A stretch of 64,000 bases of DNA from [Chlorobium] sp. 445 (lineage in GTDB: Bacteria > Bacteroidota > Chlorobiia > Chlorobiales > Thermochlorobacteraceae). The DNA is taken from NCBI GenBank assembly GCA_002763895.1, contig NSLH01000002.1, positions 1 to 64,000 on the forward strand. The letters are read 5' to 3'. Both the position numbers and the translations under genes were made by a program. The notes under the pieces were generated by a model, which was given only the letters and a program-made list of their open reading frames with translations, made no database searches and was not told where the DNA came from. How positions within the stretch are numbered: position 1 is the stretch's first letter; each line of letters begins with the position of its first letter. This document shows, one piece after another, positions 8,540-16,580 of this stretch.

Positions 8540-9720
8540 TGCTCATCGGCAACATAGAGCAGCGCAAATTTCAGATACTGCGTTTCTGGCATTGCAGGTA
8601 AAATTGGATGATCGGGCGCTTGCGTGGCGCGCTCTAAAATCTTGACACTGCGCTTAGCATCAGCAGCCGCTTGCGCCAAAATCTTCAAAAACTCTGACTC
8701 CGACACATGGTGCGAGCATGAAGCTGTGGCTAAGTATCCACCAGACTTGACAAGTAGAAGACCAAGCCGATTGAGCTTGCGGTAGGCTTTTGTCGCACTC
8801 TCAACGTTTTTCTTTGATTTGGTCAGACTCGGCGGGTCTAAAATGACAAGATCAAAGTGCTCCCCATTTTGGAGCATCTCTTCAAGTAGTAAAAATGCAT
8901 CGCCTTGACGGGTACAAAGGTTTTGAAAGCCATTCAACTCAGCGTTGTGTTGCGCACGTGTGAGTGCATCGGCAGAAGCATCAAGAGCGACAACCTCACG
9001 CGCACCAGCATAAAGTGCATTCAAAGCAAAGCCACCATCGCTTGTGAAAACATCCAGCACACGTGCACCTTTTGCAAACGGACGAATACGCTTGCGATTT
9101 TCCCGCTGGTCAAGGAAAAACCCTGTTTTGTGTCCATGCCGCACATCTACAGCATACTTGATACCAGCATCGACAATTTCAACGCTACCTGCCAACTCCC
9201 CAAACGCAAGACGTGAGTATTGCTCTAAGCCTTCTAACTTTCTTAACTCTGATTCATTGCGCAAGACAATAGCACGCGGTGAAAAGCGTTTGACCAATGC
9301 CGCGCAAATTGTATCAAGCCGCACTTCCATTCCGACCGAAAAAGTCTGGACCGAGAGCACATCAGCAAACTTATCAACAATAAGACCGGGCAAGTGATCT
9401 GATTCGCCATGCACCAATCGAAAGGTATTCGTGAGCGATTCAGGGTAGAGCACTTTTCGCAATCGCCACGCAGCGTCTAAGCGATGCTCAAAAAAAGCTT
9501 GGTCGATAGGTTCTTCATGCGCGCTCAGATGTCGATACGCAATCAGCGAATGACGGTTGAAAAATCCGATGCCTAAAAATTGTTTTGTAAAAGAGTAGAG
9601 TGCAACCACATCGCCGTTTGCGATGGTCTTATCGACATCGAGCAGTTGATTGCTGAAGACCCATTGATGACCAGAGCGCAATCGCTGTTCTTCGTTTTTC
9701 CTAAGAAAAATGTGCTTCAT
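8536..9720 (-). CDS. RlmI-like class I SAM-dependent rRNA methyltransferase
   Basis: A 394-aa protein with an N-terminal PUA-like domain ([20 protein letters not shown]), the RlmI-type middle domain ([22 protein letters not shown]), and a C-terminal Rossmann methyltransferase. The latter contains [15 protein letters not shown] (SAM motif I), LDPPSL (motif IV) and TASCSHHVS, whose Cys matches the catalytic cysteine of m5C methyltransferases. RlmI methylates C1962 of 23S rRNA in E. coli; the same target here is inferred. It is convergent with tmk. Confidence 0.9.
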   Translation of the reverse strand: MKHIFLRKNEEQRLRSGHQWVFSNQLLDVDKTIANGDVVALYSFTKQFLGIGFFNRHSLIAYRHLSAHEEPIDQAFFEHRLDAAWRLRKVLYPESLTNTFRLVHGESDHLPGLIVDKFADVLSVQTFSVGMEVRLDTICAALVKRFSPRAIVLRNESELRKLEGLEQYSRLAFGELAGSVEIVDAGIKYAVDVRHGHKTGFFLDQRENRKRIRPFAKGARVLDVFTSDGGFALNALYAGAREVVALDASADALTRAQHNAELNGFQNLCTRQGDAFLLLEEMLQNGEHFDLVILDPPSLTKSKKNVESATKAYRKLNRLGLLLVKSGGYLATASCSHHVSESEFLKILAQAAADAKRSVKILERATQAPDHPILPAMPETQYLKFALLYVADEH

Positions 9721-9729
9721 GTGTTTGCG

Positions 9730-10425
9730 CTAAATCGGCTGCTTTTGCAGAGCATCTTTGAGTCGCCAGAGTTTCCACCAAGGTGTGGCAGGTGAGTGAT
9801 GATGTTCCCAGTGGTAGCCGAAAAAATAGCAGGAGAGCATTGCCCAGAGGTGATTGCGTTTCAGGGTACGCGCTGCGTATGGGTGCATATCGTCAGTCAG
9901 AGGCAATTTATGCGGTTGATAGGTGCCGAAATAGAAAAGTTGCAGAGCGCCCCATGCACACGGCAATATCCAGAAAAGCCAGATGCGTGATTCAGGCACG
10001 AAGAAAACACGCTCAAAGAGATTGTAAAGTGCTGCCATAGTCAGAATTTGTGGCACAGTGGCATAGCGGAAAAGAAACGCAGCAAACCAAACCCAAAAAT
10101 TTTGCGACTTGACATGAAAGTCTGGATCAGTAGCTGTAGCAGGTGCGGCATGGTGCTGCTTGTGATGCTCAAGCAAGCGCCGATAAGACATGGCACCAAA
10201 AAGCCAGCAAGCACAAGCTCCAATGGCATGATTGAGCCAGCGCAAAGAGCTAACCGAGCCATGCATGGCATCATGTGCTGTGATGAACAGCCCGGTGGTC
10301 AGATAGCCTTGCACGGCAAGATGCAAGTAGCTCTGCAGTGTCGTCCAAGAAAGCGGGCTGCTGAAGAGATAAATCAGGTGAGCAAGCCACAACATGATAA
10401 TGCTCAGTCCAATCAATACCCCCAT
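9730..10425 (-). CDS. crtW: CrtW-type beta-carotene ketolase (fatty acid desaturase fold)
   Basis: A 231-aa membrane di-iron oxygenase. All three His boxes of the CrtW family are present: TAHDAMH (near residue 50), HHKQHH (near 90) and FGYHWEHHHSPATPWW (near 205), the last being distinctive for carotenoid 4-ketolases. Several hydrophobic segments separate them. The reaction introduces a keto group on a beta-ionone ring using O2, giving products such as echinenone or canthaxanthin, and acts in the cytoplasmic membrane. Start uncertain: ATG 10425, or TTG 10449 adding eight residues. No other carotenoid gene is nearby, so the substrate (for example gamma-carotene) is not shown. Confidence 0.83.
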   Translation of the reverse strand: MGVLIGLSIIMLWLAHLIYLFSSPLSWTTLQSYLHLAVQGYLTTGLFITAHDAMHGSVSSLRWLNHAIGACACWLFGAMSYRRLLEHHKQHHAAPATATDPDFHVKSQNFWVWFAAFLFRYATVPQILTMAALYNLFERVFFVPESRIWLFWILPCAWGALQLFYFGTYQPHKLPLTDDMHPYAARTLKRNHLWAMLSCYFFGYHWEHHHSPATPWWKLWRLKDALQKQPI

Positions 10426-10556
10426 GTGTTGAGATAATTTGCCTCTCAAAGAATTTTTTGCGCAAATGCGTTCCCTCTGCAGACTTAGCCTTGGCTTGAT
10501 GCCGTGAATGCATACGTTTTTGACCGTAAGCTTGAAATTTAATGCTTTTGTGACTT

Positions 10557-11522
10557 TTATGAGATAGCGTCAGAGAAAAATTCTACGGTGCGCTGCTCTG
10601 ACCAATACAAGCCGTTTGAATTAAATGACACAAAGCCAATGTGTCCGCCTGCGCGTGGTGCTTCAAACCAGATGGTGCGTAAGCGTCTTGCTTGCTCGAA
10701 AGGAAAGCAAGCAGGGGATAGAAAAGGATCGTCCATTGCATTGACAATAAGCGTGGGCACGGCAATCGCATCAAGAAACTGCGCTGAACTGCACTTGGTG
10801 TAGTAGTCTTCAGCATTTTTGAAGCCGTGAATAGGGGCGGTGTAGCAATCATCAAATTCCCAAAGCGTTTTGATGCGCTGCAAGCGTTCAAGTGAAATCG
10901 GCTGCGGCACATGCCTTGATTTTTCAACGACCTTGTGCAAAAGTTGGCGCAAAAATCGGCGATTGTAAATCGGCTGACGTGAGATAGCACGAGAACACTC
11001 TGCCAAACTTAGGGGCACAGAGAAACAGACAGCAGCGGCAATCTTTGCTGCTGCGGCACTGCCTTGTTCGCCCAAATACTTCAGCGTTAAGTTTGCACCC
11101 AAGCTAAATCCAACCAGCATGATACGTGCATACCGACCTTGCCCGAGAGCATGCTCTACGACCTCGTGCAAATCTTCCGTAGCGCCGCTGTGGTATGCAC
11201 GCACCTGACGATTCGGCTCGCCACTGCACCCACGAAAATTCCATGCTAACACATCAAAACCGTGCTGATGGAGCGCGCGTGCCATACCCAACATATAACT
11301 ACGCAAGGAATGGCTTTCCAAGCCATGCGAAAGAATAACAAGATGCTGACTGCCGATGCAAAGCCAATCTAAATCAAGAAAATCATCATCGCTTGTTGTG
11401 ATGCGCTCGCGTCTATAGCGCACATTTTTCACGGTGCGGCAGAGAGCAGCGAAAATTGTTTGAGCATGTCCATTTGTTAGAAATGCGGGAGGGCTGTAGG
11501 TTGAGTGCAAAATCAGAGGCAT
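10557..11522 (-). CDS. YheT-like alpha/beta hydrolase
   Basis: About 321 aa. It begins with the YheT-family segment PPAFLTNGHAQTIFAAL, then the oxyanion-loop region ILSHGLESHSLRSYM, the family marker NFRGCSGEPNR, the nucleophile elbow GFSLGAN, an Asp in AMDDPFLSP and a His in AGGHIGF (catalytic triad). Probably a cytoplasmic or peripheral esterase of unknown substrate. Start ATG 11522; a TTG at 11540 is less likely because it would leave only 12 bp to the divergent glycerate kinase start. Confidence 0.9.
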   Translation of the reverse strand: MPLILHSTYSPPAFLTNGHAQTIFAALCRTVKNVRYRRERITTSDDDFLDLDWLCIGSQHLVILSHGLESHSLRSYMLGMARALHQHGFDVLAWNFRGCSGEPNRQVRAYHSGATEDLHEVVEHALGQGRYARIMLVGFSLGANLTLKYLGEQGSAAAAKIAAAVCFSVPLSLAECSRAISRQPIYNRRFLRQLLHKVVEKSRHVPQPISLERLQRIKTLWEFDDCYTAPIHGFKNAEDYYTKCSSAQFLDAIAVPTLIVNAMDDPFLSPACFPFEQARRLRTIWFEAPRAGGHIGFVSFNSNGLYWSEQRTVEFFSDAIS

Positions 11523-11552
11523 AGATGTGCGCCAACGCAATTTTTTGAAGTG

Positions 11553-12668
11553 ATGAAAATACTCCTTGCGCTCGATAGTTTCAAGGGCACGTTTTCTTCA
11601 GAAGAAATTGCTCAGCATATCAAACGTGCTTTGCCCGAACACATGCGTAGGGCTTGCGCAATTCAAGTGCTCTCGGATGGCGGTGAAGGCTTTACGCAGG
11701 TCTTCAAGTCTGTTGCAGGCGCAAAGATACATCGCACAGAAGTCACTGCACCGCTGGCTGAAAAAATTATCGCGGAATTTGTCCAGCTCGGGCAGCGCGC
11801 AATTATGGAAACAAGTGCCGCCGCTGGATTGACGCTGGTCAAAGGCGCATTGCGTCCCGACCTTGCCACGACATTTGGCGTCGGTGAAATGATGCGCGCT
11901 GCAGTTGAAGTCGGTGCATCGGAGCTTGTGCTGGGCTTAGGTGGCAGCGCTACTTGCGATGGTGGCGCAGGTGCACTTCAAGCCTTAGGTGTCTTACTAC
12001 TTGACCAAGCCAAGCACCCTATTCCGTTCGGTAACGCTGGACTTGCTGCACTGGCGACAGTAGATTTCTCCCCACTCGCCCTGCCGCCGTCGCTCTCGCT
12101 GTTGCTTGCAAGCGATGTGAAGAACCCACTCTTGGGTGAAAACGGCGCCATCAAAGTTTTTGGCAAGCAAAAAGGTGTGATGCCAGATGAGGAGCCTTAC
12201 TTCGAAGCCCGTCTAGCGCATTTTGCTAACCTTGCAGAAGCAGCAAGGCATCAAGGCTTTCGGGATGTTGAAGGTGCAGGCGCAGCAGGCGGACTTGGCT
12301 TCGGAATGTTGCTGCTTTCGCCTTTCCTCAAATCCGTAAAAATCATCTCTGGCTTCAAGTTTGTCAGTGAGTTCGTGCATCTCGATGAACAAATTGCGCA
12401 GAGCGATGTTGTCATCACAGGGGAGGGCAAGCTTGACCGCACATCGTTTGCAGGTAAGGTGGTGGGCAGTGTTGCGCGTCTATGTCAACAGCATCGCAAA
12501 CCGTGCGTTGCCATTGCAGGGCTCTGTGAACTGAGCCAACAAGACGCAAAAGATTTGGGCATTGAGAAAGTCTTTGCGATTTTTGAGAGCATGCCGCCGT
12601 CGTTAGAGAAGGCTAAAGCCGACACACCAAGTCGTTTGAAAACACTTCTATCTGACTTTGCTCTATGA
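11553..12668 (+). CDS. glycerate kinase (GlxK/GarK family)
   Basis: A 371-aa protein starting MKILLALDSFKGTFSSEE, the family signature. SDGGEGF (about residues 45-51), FGVGEMMRAAV, GLGGSATCDGGAGALQALG (about 130-150) and VVITGEGKLDRTSF (about 285-298) follow. It phosphorylates glycerate, probably to 2-phosphoglycerate, linking glyoxylate or serine metabolism to glycolysis; no glyoxylate genes accompany it here. ATG 11553 was chosen because conservation starts there. It is divergent from the YheT gene with only 30 bp between starts, and its stop overlaps the next ATG by 4 bp. Confidence 0.93.
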   Translation: MKILLALDSFKGTFSSEEIAQHIKRALPEHMRRACAIQVLSDGGEGFTQVFKSVAGAKIHRTEVTAPLAEKIIAEFVQLGQRAIMETSAAAGLTLVKGALRPDLATTFGVGEMMRAAVEVGASELVLGLGGSATCDGGAGALQALGVLLLDQAKHPIPFGNAGLAALATVDFSPLALPPSLSLLLASDVKNPLLGENGAIKVFGKQKGVMPDEEPYFEARLAHFANLAEAARHQGFRDVEGAGAAGGLGFGMLLLSPFLKSVKIISGFKFVSEFVHLDEQIAQSDVVITGEGKLDRTSFAGKVVGSVARLCQQHRKPCVAIAGLCELSQQDAKDLGIEKVFAIFESMPPSLEKAKADTPSRLKTLLSDFAL

Positions 12669-13087
12669 AGACATCAGCGAGCGCACCACGCAAACGCTCA
12701 CCCGAAGACATCACAACGCTAAGCGAACCGACTCTGTCTGAAGCGCAGCGTGCACAGTTTCTCGATGGCATTGCAAAGTTTAATCGTGAAGCCTACTGGG
12801 ATGCGCATGAAGCGTGGGAACAAACCTGGCAGGCAATGAACGAAGATGCAGAAATTTTCTTGCGTGGCTTGGTGCAACTTGCGGCAGCCTTGCACTGCCT
12901 GAAAACGCAGCGATTAGAATGTGCAGCGCGCAATTTCGAAAAAGCCTATCCAAAACTTGCTGTTGCTCCTGCTCAATTCATGGGCATTGATGTGGAAGCG
13001 CTTCGTGCGTTCATTCGCGCTTATCAAACTTCGCCGAATCCAAGCATGCGCTGCCAAATCCAGCATGTTGCATCTTCAAAAATTTGA
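12665..13087 (+). CDS. DUF309 family protein
   Basis: A 140-aa helical protein. Its central part FNREAYWDAHEAWEQTW followed by FLRGLVQLAAALH is the DUF309 pattern (a His-Glu-Trp helix and a second helix that pack together). The first ~30 residues are polar and unconserved-looking. Molecular function is unknown. The ATG overlaps the glycerate kinase stop (ATGA), so translation is probably coupled, and the rhomboid gene follows 14 bp later. Confidence 0.85.
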   Translation: MKTSASAPRKRSPEDITTLSEPTLSEAQRAQFLDGIAKFNREAYWDAHEAWEQTWQAMNEDAEIFLRGLVQLAAALHCLKTQRLECAARNFEKAYPKLAVAPAQFMGIDVEALRAFIRAYQTSPNPSMRCQIQHVASSKI

Positions 13088-13101
13088 CCGCGATTTGAAC
13101 A

Positions 13102-13671
13102 ATGACGATTCGCTACAATTCTCCTGTGATTTTAACCTATGCGCTCATCTGTGCCGCAGTGATGCTGCTGAGCAACCTCACCAAAGGCTATAGCACGCAA
13201 GCCTTTTTTACTGCGCTGCCGTCAATGTCTTTCTTTAACCCGCTAACATACTTCCGACTTTTTTCGCATGTGATTGGTCATGCCGATTGGACACATCTAA
13301 TCAGCAATTTTTCATACATCTTGCTCATCGGTCCGCTGCTTGAAGAAAAATATGGTTCAATGGCTATTCTGGTGAAGATTCTCATTACAGCGTTTGTGAC
13401 AGGATTGCTCAACACGATTTTCTTTTCGACAGGGCTTTTAGGTGCAAGTGGCGTTGTCTTTATGCTCATTCTCTTAGCCTCGTTTGCAAACATCCGTGAT
13501 GGTGAAATTCCTCTGACTTTCGTGATTGTCGCCGCGCTTTACTTAGGGCAAGAAATTGTCAATAGCTTCAAGCCTGATAATGTCTCGCAGTTTGCGCATA
13601 TTCTGGGCGGGCTTGCAGGTGCAGTGTTTGGCTTTGGAGGTAAGTTCATTGCGCAAACGATTGGCAAGTAG
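13102..13671 (+). CDS. rhomboid family intramembrane serine protease
   Basis: A 189-aa polytopic membrane protein with about six hydrophobic segments. The catalytic serine lies in GASGVVF (about residue 115) and the catalytic histidine in FAHILGGLAGAVFG (about residue 167); HADWTHLISNFSYILL is the conserved His/Asn helix. Family role: cleavage of transmembrane helices in the inner membrane; targets are unknown. Third gene of the glycerate kinase-DUF309 group. It converges on the next gene with 44 bp between stops and no hairpin terminator. Confidence 0.88.
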   Translation: MTIRYNSPVILTYALICAAVMLLSNLTKGYSTQAFFTALPSMSFFNPLTYFRLFSHVIGHADWTHLISNFSYILLIGPLLEEKYGSMAILVKILITAFVTGLLNTIFFSTGLLGASGVVFMLILLASFANIRDGEIPLTFVIVAALYLGQEIVNSFKPDNVSQFAHILGGLAGAVFGFGGKFIAQTIGK

Positions 13672-13715
13672 CCGTAAGGAAGTTATATGCAGCGCGTTGC
13701 AGAAAAAGAACGTGC

Positions 13716-14897
13716 TCAATCTCCGTGCTGATGAGCCTGCGCTTGCAAAAGAAACGCCAGTGCAAGATACATCCACGCGCTTGACCAGCGCATATAAGGA
13801 ATGGCGTTGAGGTAATAGCGATGCTTTTGATAAGCAAAGTGCCCATCTGTGCGCTGCAGATGCTTGCATAGCCAAGTTGCGACCTTGAGTGCTGACTTGA
13901 GCTTGCCAAAGCGCGTGAGGGTAAGAATGGATTGTGCGCCTGCAGTAGCGTCAATCGGATAGAGTGCGTAATCGTAGTACTTCGGCATCAAACCATCAAT
14001 ATCTTCCACGAAAAAATTTGCTTCGTAATACGCAAAGCCTTTTTGCAAACAAGCAGAAAAGGTGTTTTCCCCCGAGCATTTGATAACTTCATCAAGGCAA
14101 TCGAGCACATAGCCGGTGTGAAAATTATCAGCCCATGTGCGTGCATCCCCTTGCGAATACGACCATGCACCACTGGACTGTTGCTTGCTTACCACAAACG
14201 CTACAGTTTTTTTGGCTTCCTCAAGCAGCTGCGCCTGTTTCGTAACGGAATAGACTTGTGCTAAGAGCCGTGCTCCTTTGAGCGTGGCATTCAAAACAAC
14301 CTGTCGATCCAGCGGTGAGTAAGAAAAACAAAACATGCCGTCAAACCAAGTGCGCTGCAGATCGTTGAGGACGAACTGTGTGGCACTTTTGCAAAGCGTA
14401 AGGGCTTGCAGATTTTTCGTGCGGCGGTAATACTCGAAGAGTGCGTTGGTAATAAAGCCTGTGGCAACTACAGTTGGTGTGTAGGCAGGAATGCGAGCGT
14501 AGCGTGCTTCCCAATCAAAGTCGTAGCCCCAGCATGCCCCGCTGTAGCCTTTCGATTGCAAGCGTTCTAATTCTGAAAGACAAAATGCACTGCGCTCATC
14601 GTAAAAGGGAGCTTTTTGAGGAAAAACATCTTTCAGCAGAGTATAAGCGTGCAAAGCAAGACCGAGCGTAACGGGGTTGTAGCCTTTTGGGATGAAGAGA
14701 AGTGGGCGCACATTGATGGGCAAGCGCTTCAAGACTTGCTGTGCGCCCCAGCGCAAAGTTTTTTGCTGTCTCAAAATTGGCAGCTTGAAGAGCGGTGAAG
14801 TCAAAGCATCGTAAGGGTCGTAGCCACGATATGCATCGGCGTGAATGCGTTGCTCAAGGCGCAAAAGTGCATCAGCAAGAAAGTCGTGCGTTGGCAT
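13716..14897 (-). CDS. alpha/alpha-toroid (six-hairpin-like) protein of unknown function
   Basis: A 393-aa soluble protein without signal peptide or membrane segment. Helical pairs recur with aromatic, Gly-rich turns (SGACWGYDFDW, SGAWSYSQGDARTWADNFHTG, DGLMPKYYDYALYPIDATAGAQ, TDGHFAYQKHRYYLNAIPYMRW), the look of glycosidase- or terpene-cyclase-type alpha/alpha barrels. The paired GxW and DNFHTG motifs suggest a carbohydrate-binding or modifying role, but no catalytic residues can be assigned. Relatives occur near polysaccharide genes in Bacteroidota; no such cluster is here. It lies 41 bp after the fumarase stop on the same strand. Confidence 0.7.
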   Translation of the reverse strand: MPTHDFLADALLRLEQRIHADAYRGYDPYDALTSPLFKLPILRQQKTLRWGAQQVLKRLPINVRPLLFIPKGYNPVTLGLALHAYTLLKDVFPQKAPFYDERSAFCLSELERLQSKGYSGACWGYDFDWEARYARIPAYTPTVVATGFITNALFEYYRRTKNLQALTLCKSATQFVLNDLQRTWFDGMFCFSYSPLDRQVVLNATLKGARLLAQVYSVTKQAQLLEEAKKTVAFVVSKQQSSGAWSYSQGDARTWADNFHTGYVLDCLDEVIKCSGENTFSACLQKGFAYYEANFFVEDIDGLMPKYYDYALYPIDATAGAQSILTLTRFGKLKSALKVATWLCKHLQRTDGHFAYQKHRYYLNAIPYMRWSSAWMYLALAFLLQAQAHQHGD

Positions 14898-14938
14898 ATT
14901 GGCGTCTTTAGCTGCTCTCTGCGTCGGATGGCACGAAG

Positions 14939-16477
14939 TTATTTGAACACAGGCTCAGCAAAAGCTCTAAGACGCTCGAGCGACTCTTCCTCTAGCTCTT
15001 TATGCAAGGAATTGCCATGTGAATCCATTGTGCAGATGGCGGCAAAACCTTCGACGTCTAGATGCCACATGGCTTCGGGCACGCCCATTTCTTCAAGAAA
15101 ATCAACACCGGTTACTGCCTTGATGCACTTGGCGTAGTATTGCGCAGCACCGCCGATAGCATTGAGATAAACGGCACCGTGCTCCTGCAAGCCTTTGAGC
15201 GTCTTGGCACCCATTCCACCTTTACCAATGACAACACGGAAGCCGAGGCGCTTAATGACATCAGCTTGGTAAGGCTCTTCACGAATCGAGGTGGTCGGTC
15301 CAGCGGCGGTGATGCGATACTTACCATTTTCTTTTACCACGACTGGTCCGCAGTGATAGAGCACGCCACCGCGCGTGTCCACAGGCATATCTTTGGCTTC
15401 CAGACCATGATGAATTACATAGTGATGAAAAGCATCGCGCCCGGTGTGCATAGCACCATTGATGATAACAATGTCGCCTACCTTGATTTTGCGAATCTGC
15501 TCTTCGCTGATAGGTGATTGCAAGACAATTTCTTTACCAGTCAGCGTAATGCCGTCACCTTTGGCAAGGCGCTTGATTTCATCGGCTTCGCGGTATAGCC
15601 ATTTGATAATCTTGCCATCCTGATCGAGCCACACACCCAATCGTCGATAAGCCCAACAGTTGTAAGCCACGCTGACAAAGAAACTTGCAGGCAAGCGTTC
15701 TGCCAGACCGATTTTGCAGCCAAGAAGTGTAACTTTACCGCCAAAGCCCATCGTACCGATGTTGAGTGCATTGGCGTTGTGCATTACATAGTCTTCAAGT
15801 TCGCGTAGGGTTGGGTCGGGGTTGATGTCGTCGAGTGGGCGCAAAAGCTGTACTTTAGCAAGTTCGTATCCAGAAGTTCTATCGCCACCGATGCCGACAC
15901 CGATAAAGCCAGCCGAGCAACCTTGACCTTGTGCTTGCCAAACGGCATGCATAATACACTTGCGAATCCCATCTAAATCACGACCTGCTTTGCCTAAAGC
16001 TTCAAGTTCGGTGGGGAGTGAGTATTGAATGTTTTTGTTTTCGCAGCCGCCGCCTTTCAAGATGAGTTTAATTTCGGTGAAATCTTTTTCCCACTGCTCA
16101 AAGTGCATGACAGGAACGCCGGGACCGACATTGGTGCCACTATTCTTGCCCGTAATCGGATGCACAGAGTTAGGGCGTAGCTTGCCAGCTTTTGTGGCGT
16201 CTACGATTGCTTCCCTGATTGCTGATTTAATTTCTAACTGATTGACGCCCACAGGGGTATGAATGAAGAAAGTGGGCATACCTGTATCTTGGCAAATCGG
16301 TGAGACATTATCGCACGCCATATCCACGTTGAGCGTAATGGTCGACATAGCTAAGCCAGAACGCGAGGTAGCGTCTTCTCGCTCTGCTGCTGCGGCAATA
16401 GCACGACGCACATCGCTGGGTAAGTTGGTGGAAGTCTCCGTGATAAGCTGGAGAATGGACTCTTTTAGCGCAGACAT
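14939..16477 (-). CDS. fumA: class I fumarate hydratase (iron-sulfur, fused alpha-beta)
   Basis: A 512-aa single-chain class I fumarase that interconverts fumarate and malate in the TCA cycle. The [4Fe-4S] ligands are Cys62 (SPICQDTG), Cys187 (GQGCSAGF) and Cys274 (AYNCWAYRR). The C-terminal beta domain has GDIVIINGAMHTGRD and GPTTSIRE. This class is oxygen-sensitive, unlike class II FumC. Start ATG 16477 with AAAGGAG 6 nt upstream, one of the best ribosome sites in the window. A possible -7 element TAACATTG lies at 16518-16525. The gene symbol follows the E. coli class I enzyme. Confidence 0.94.
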   Translation of the reverse strand: MSALKESILQLITETSTNLPSDVRRAIAAAAEREDATSRSGLAMSTITLNVDMACDNVSPICQDTGMPTFFIHTPVGVNQLEIKSAIREAIVDATKAGKLRPNSVHPITGKNSGTNVGPGVPVMHFEQWEKDFTEIKLILKGGGCENKNIQYSLPTELEALGKAGRDLDGIRKCIMHAVWQAQGQGCSAGFIGVGIGGDRTSGYELAKVQLLRPLDDINPDPTLRELEDYVMHNANALNIGTMGFGGKVTLLGCKIGLAERLPASFFVSVAYNCWAYRRLGVWLDQDGKIIKWLYREADEIKRLAKGDGITLTGKEIVLQSPISEEQIRKIKVGDIVIINGAMHTGRDAFHHYVIHHGLEAKDMPVDTRGGVLYHCGPVVVKENGKYRITAAGPTTSIREEPYQADVIKRLGFRVVIGKGGMGAKTLKGLQEHGAVYLNAIGGAAQYYAKCIKAVTGVDFLEEMGVPEAMWHLDVEGFAAICTMDSHGNSLHKELEEESLERLRAFAEPVFK

Positions 16478-16580
16478 AGTTACTCCTTTACTGATAGGTT
16501 GCAGAACACATAACTTACAATGTTACGCACAAAATGCCGATTTGCATAGAGCCAAGCGTGAGCTGCGCAGAAGTTACATT

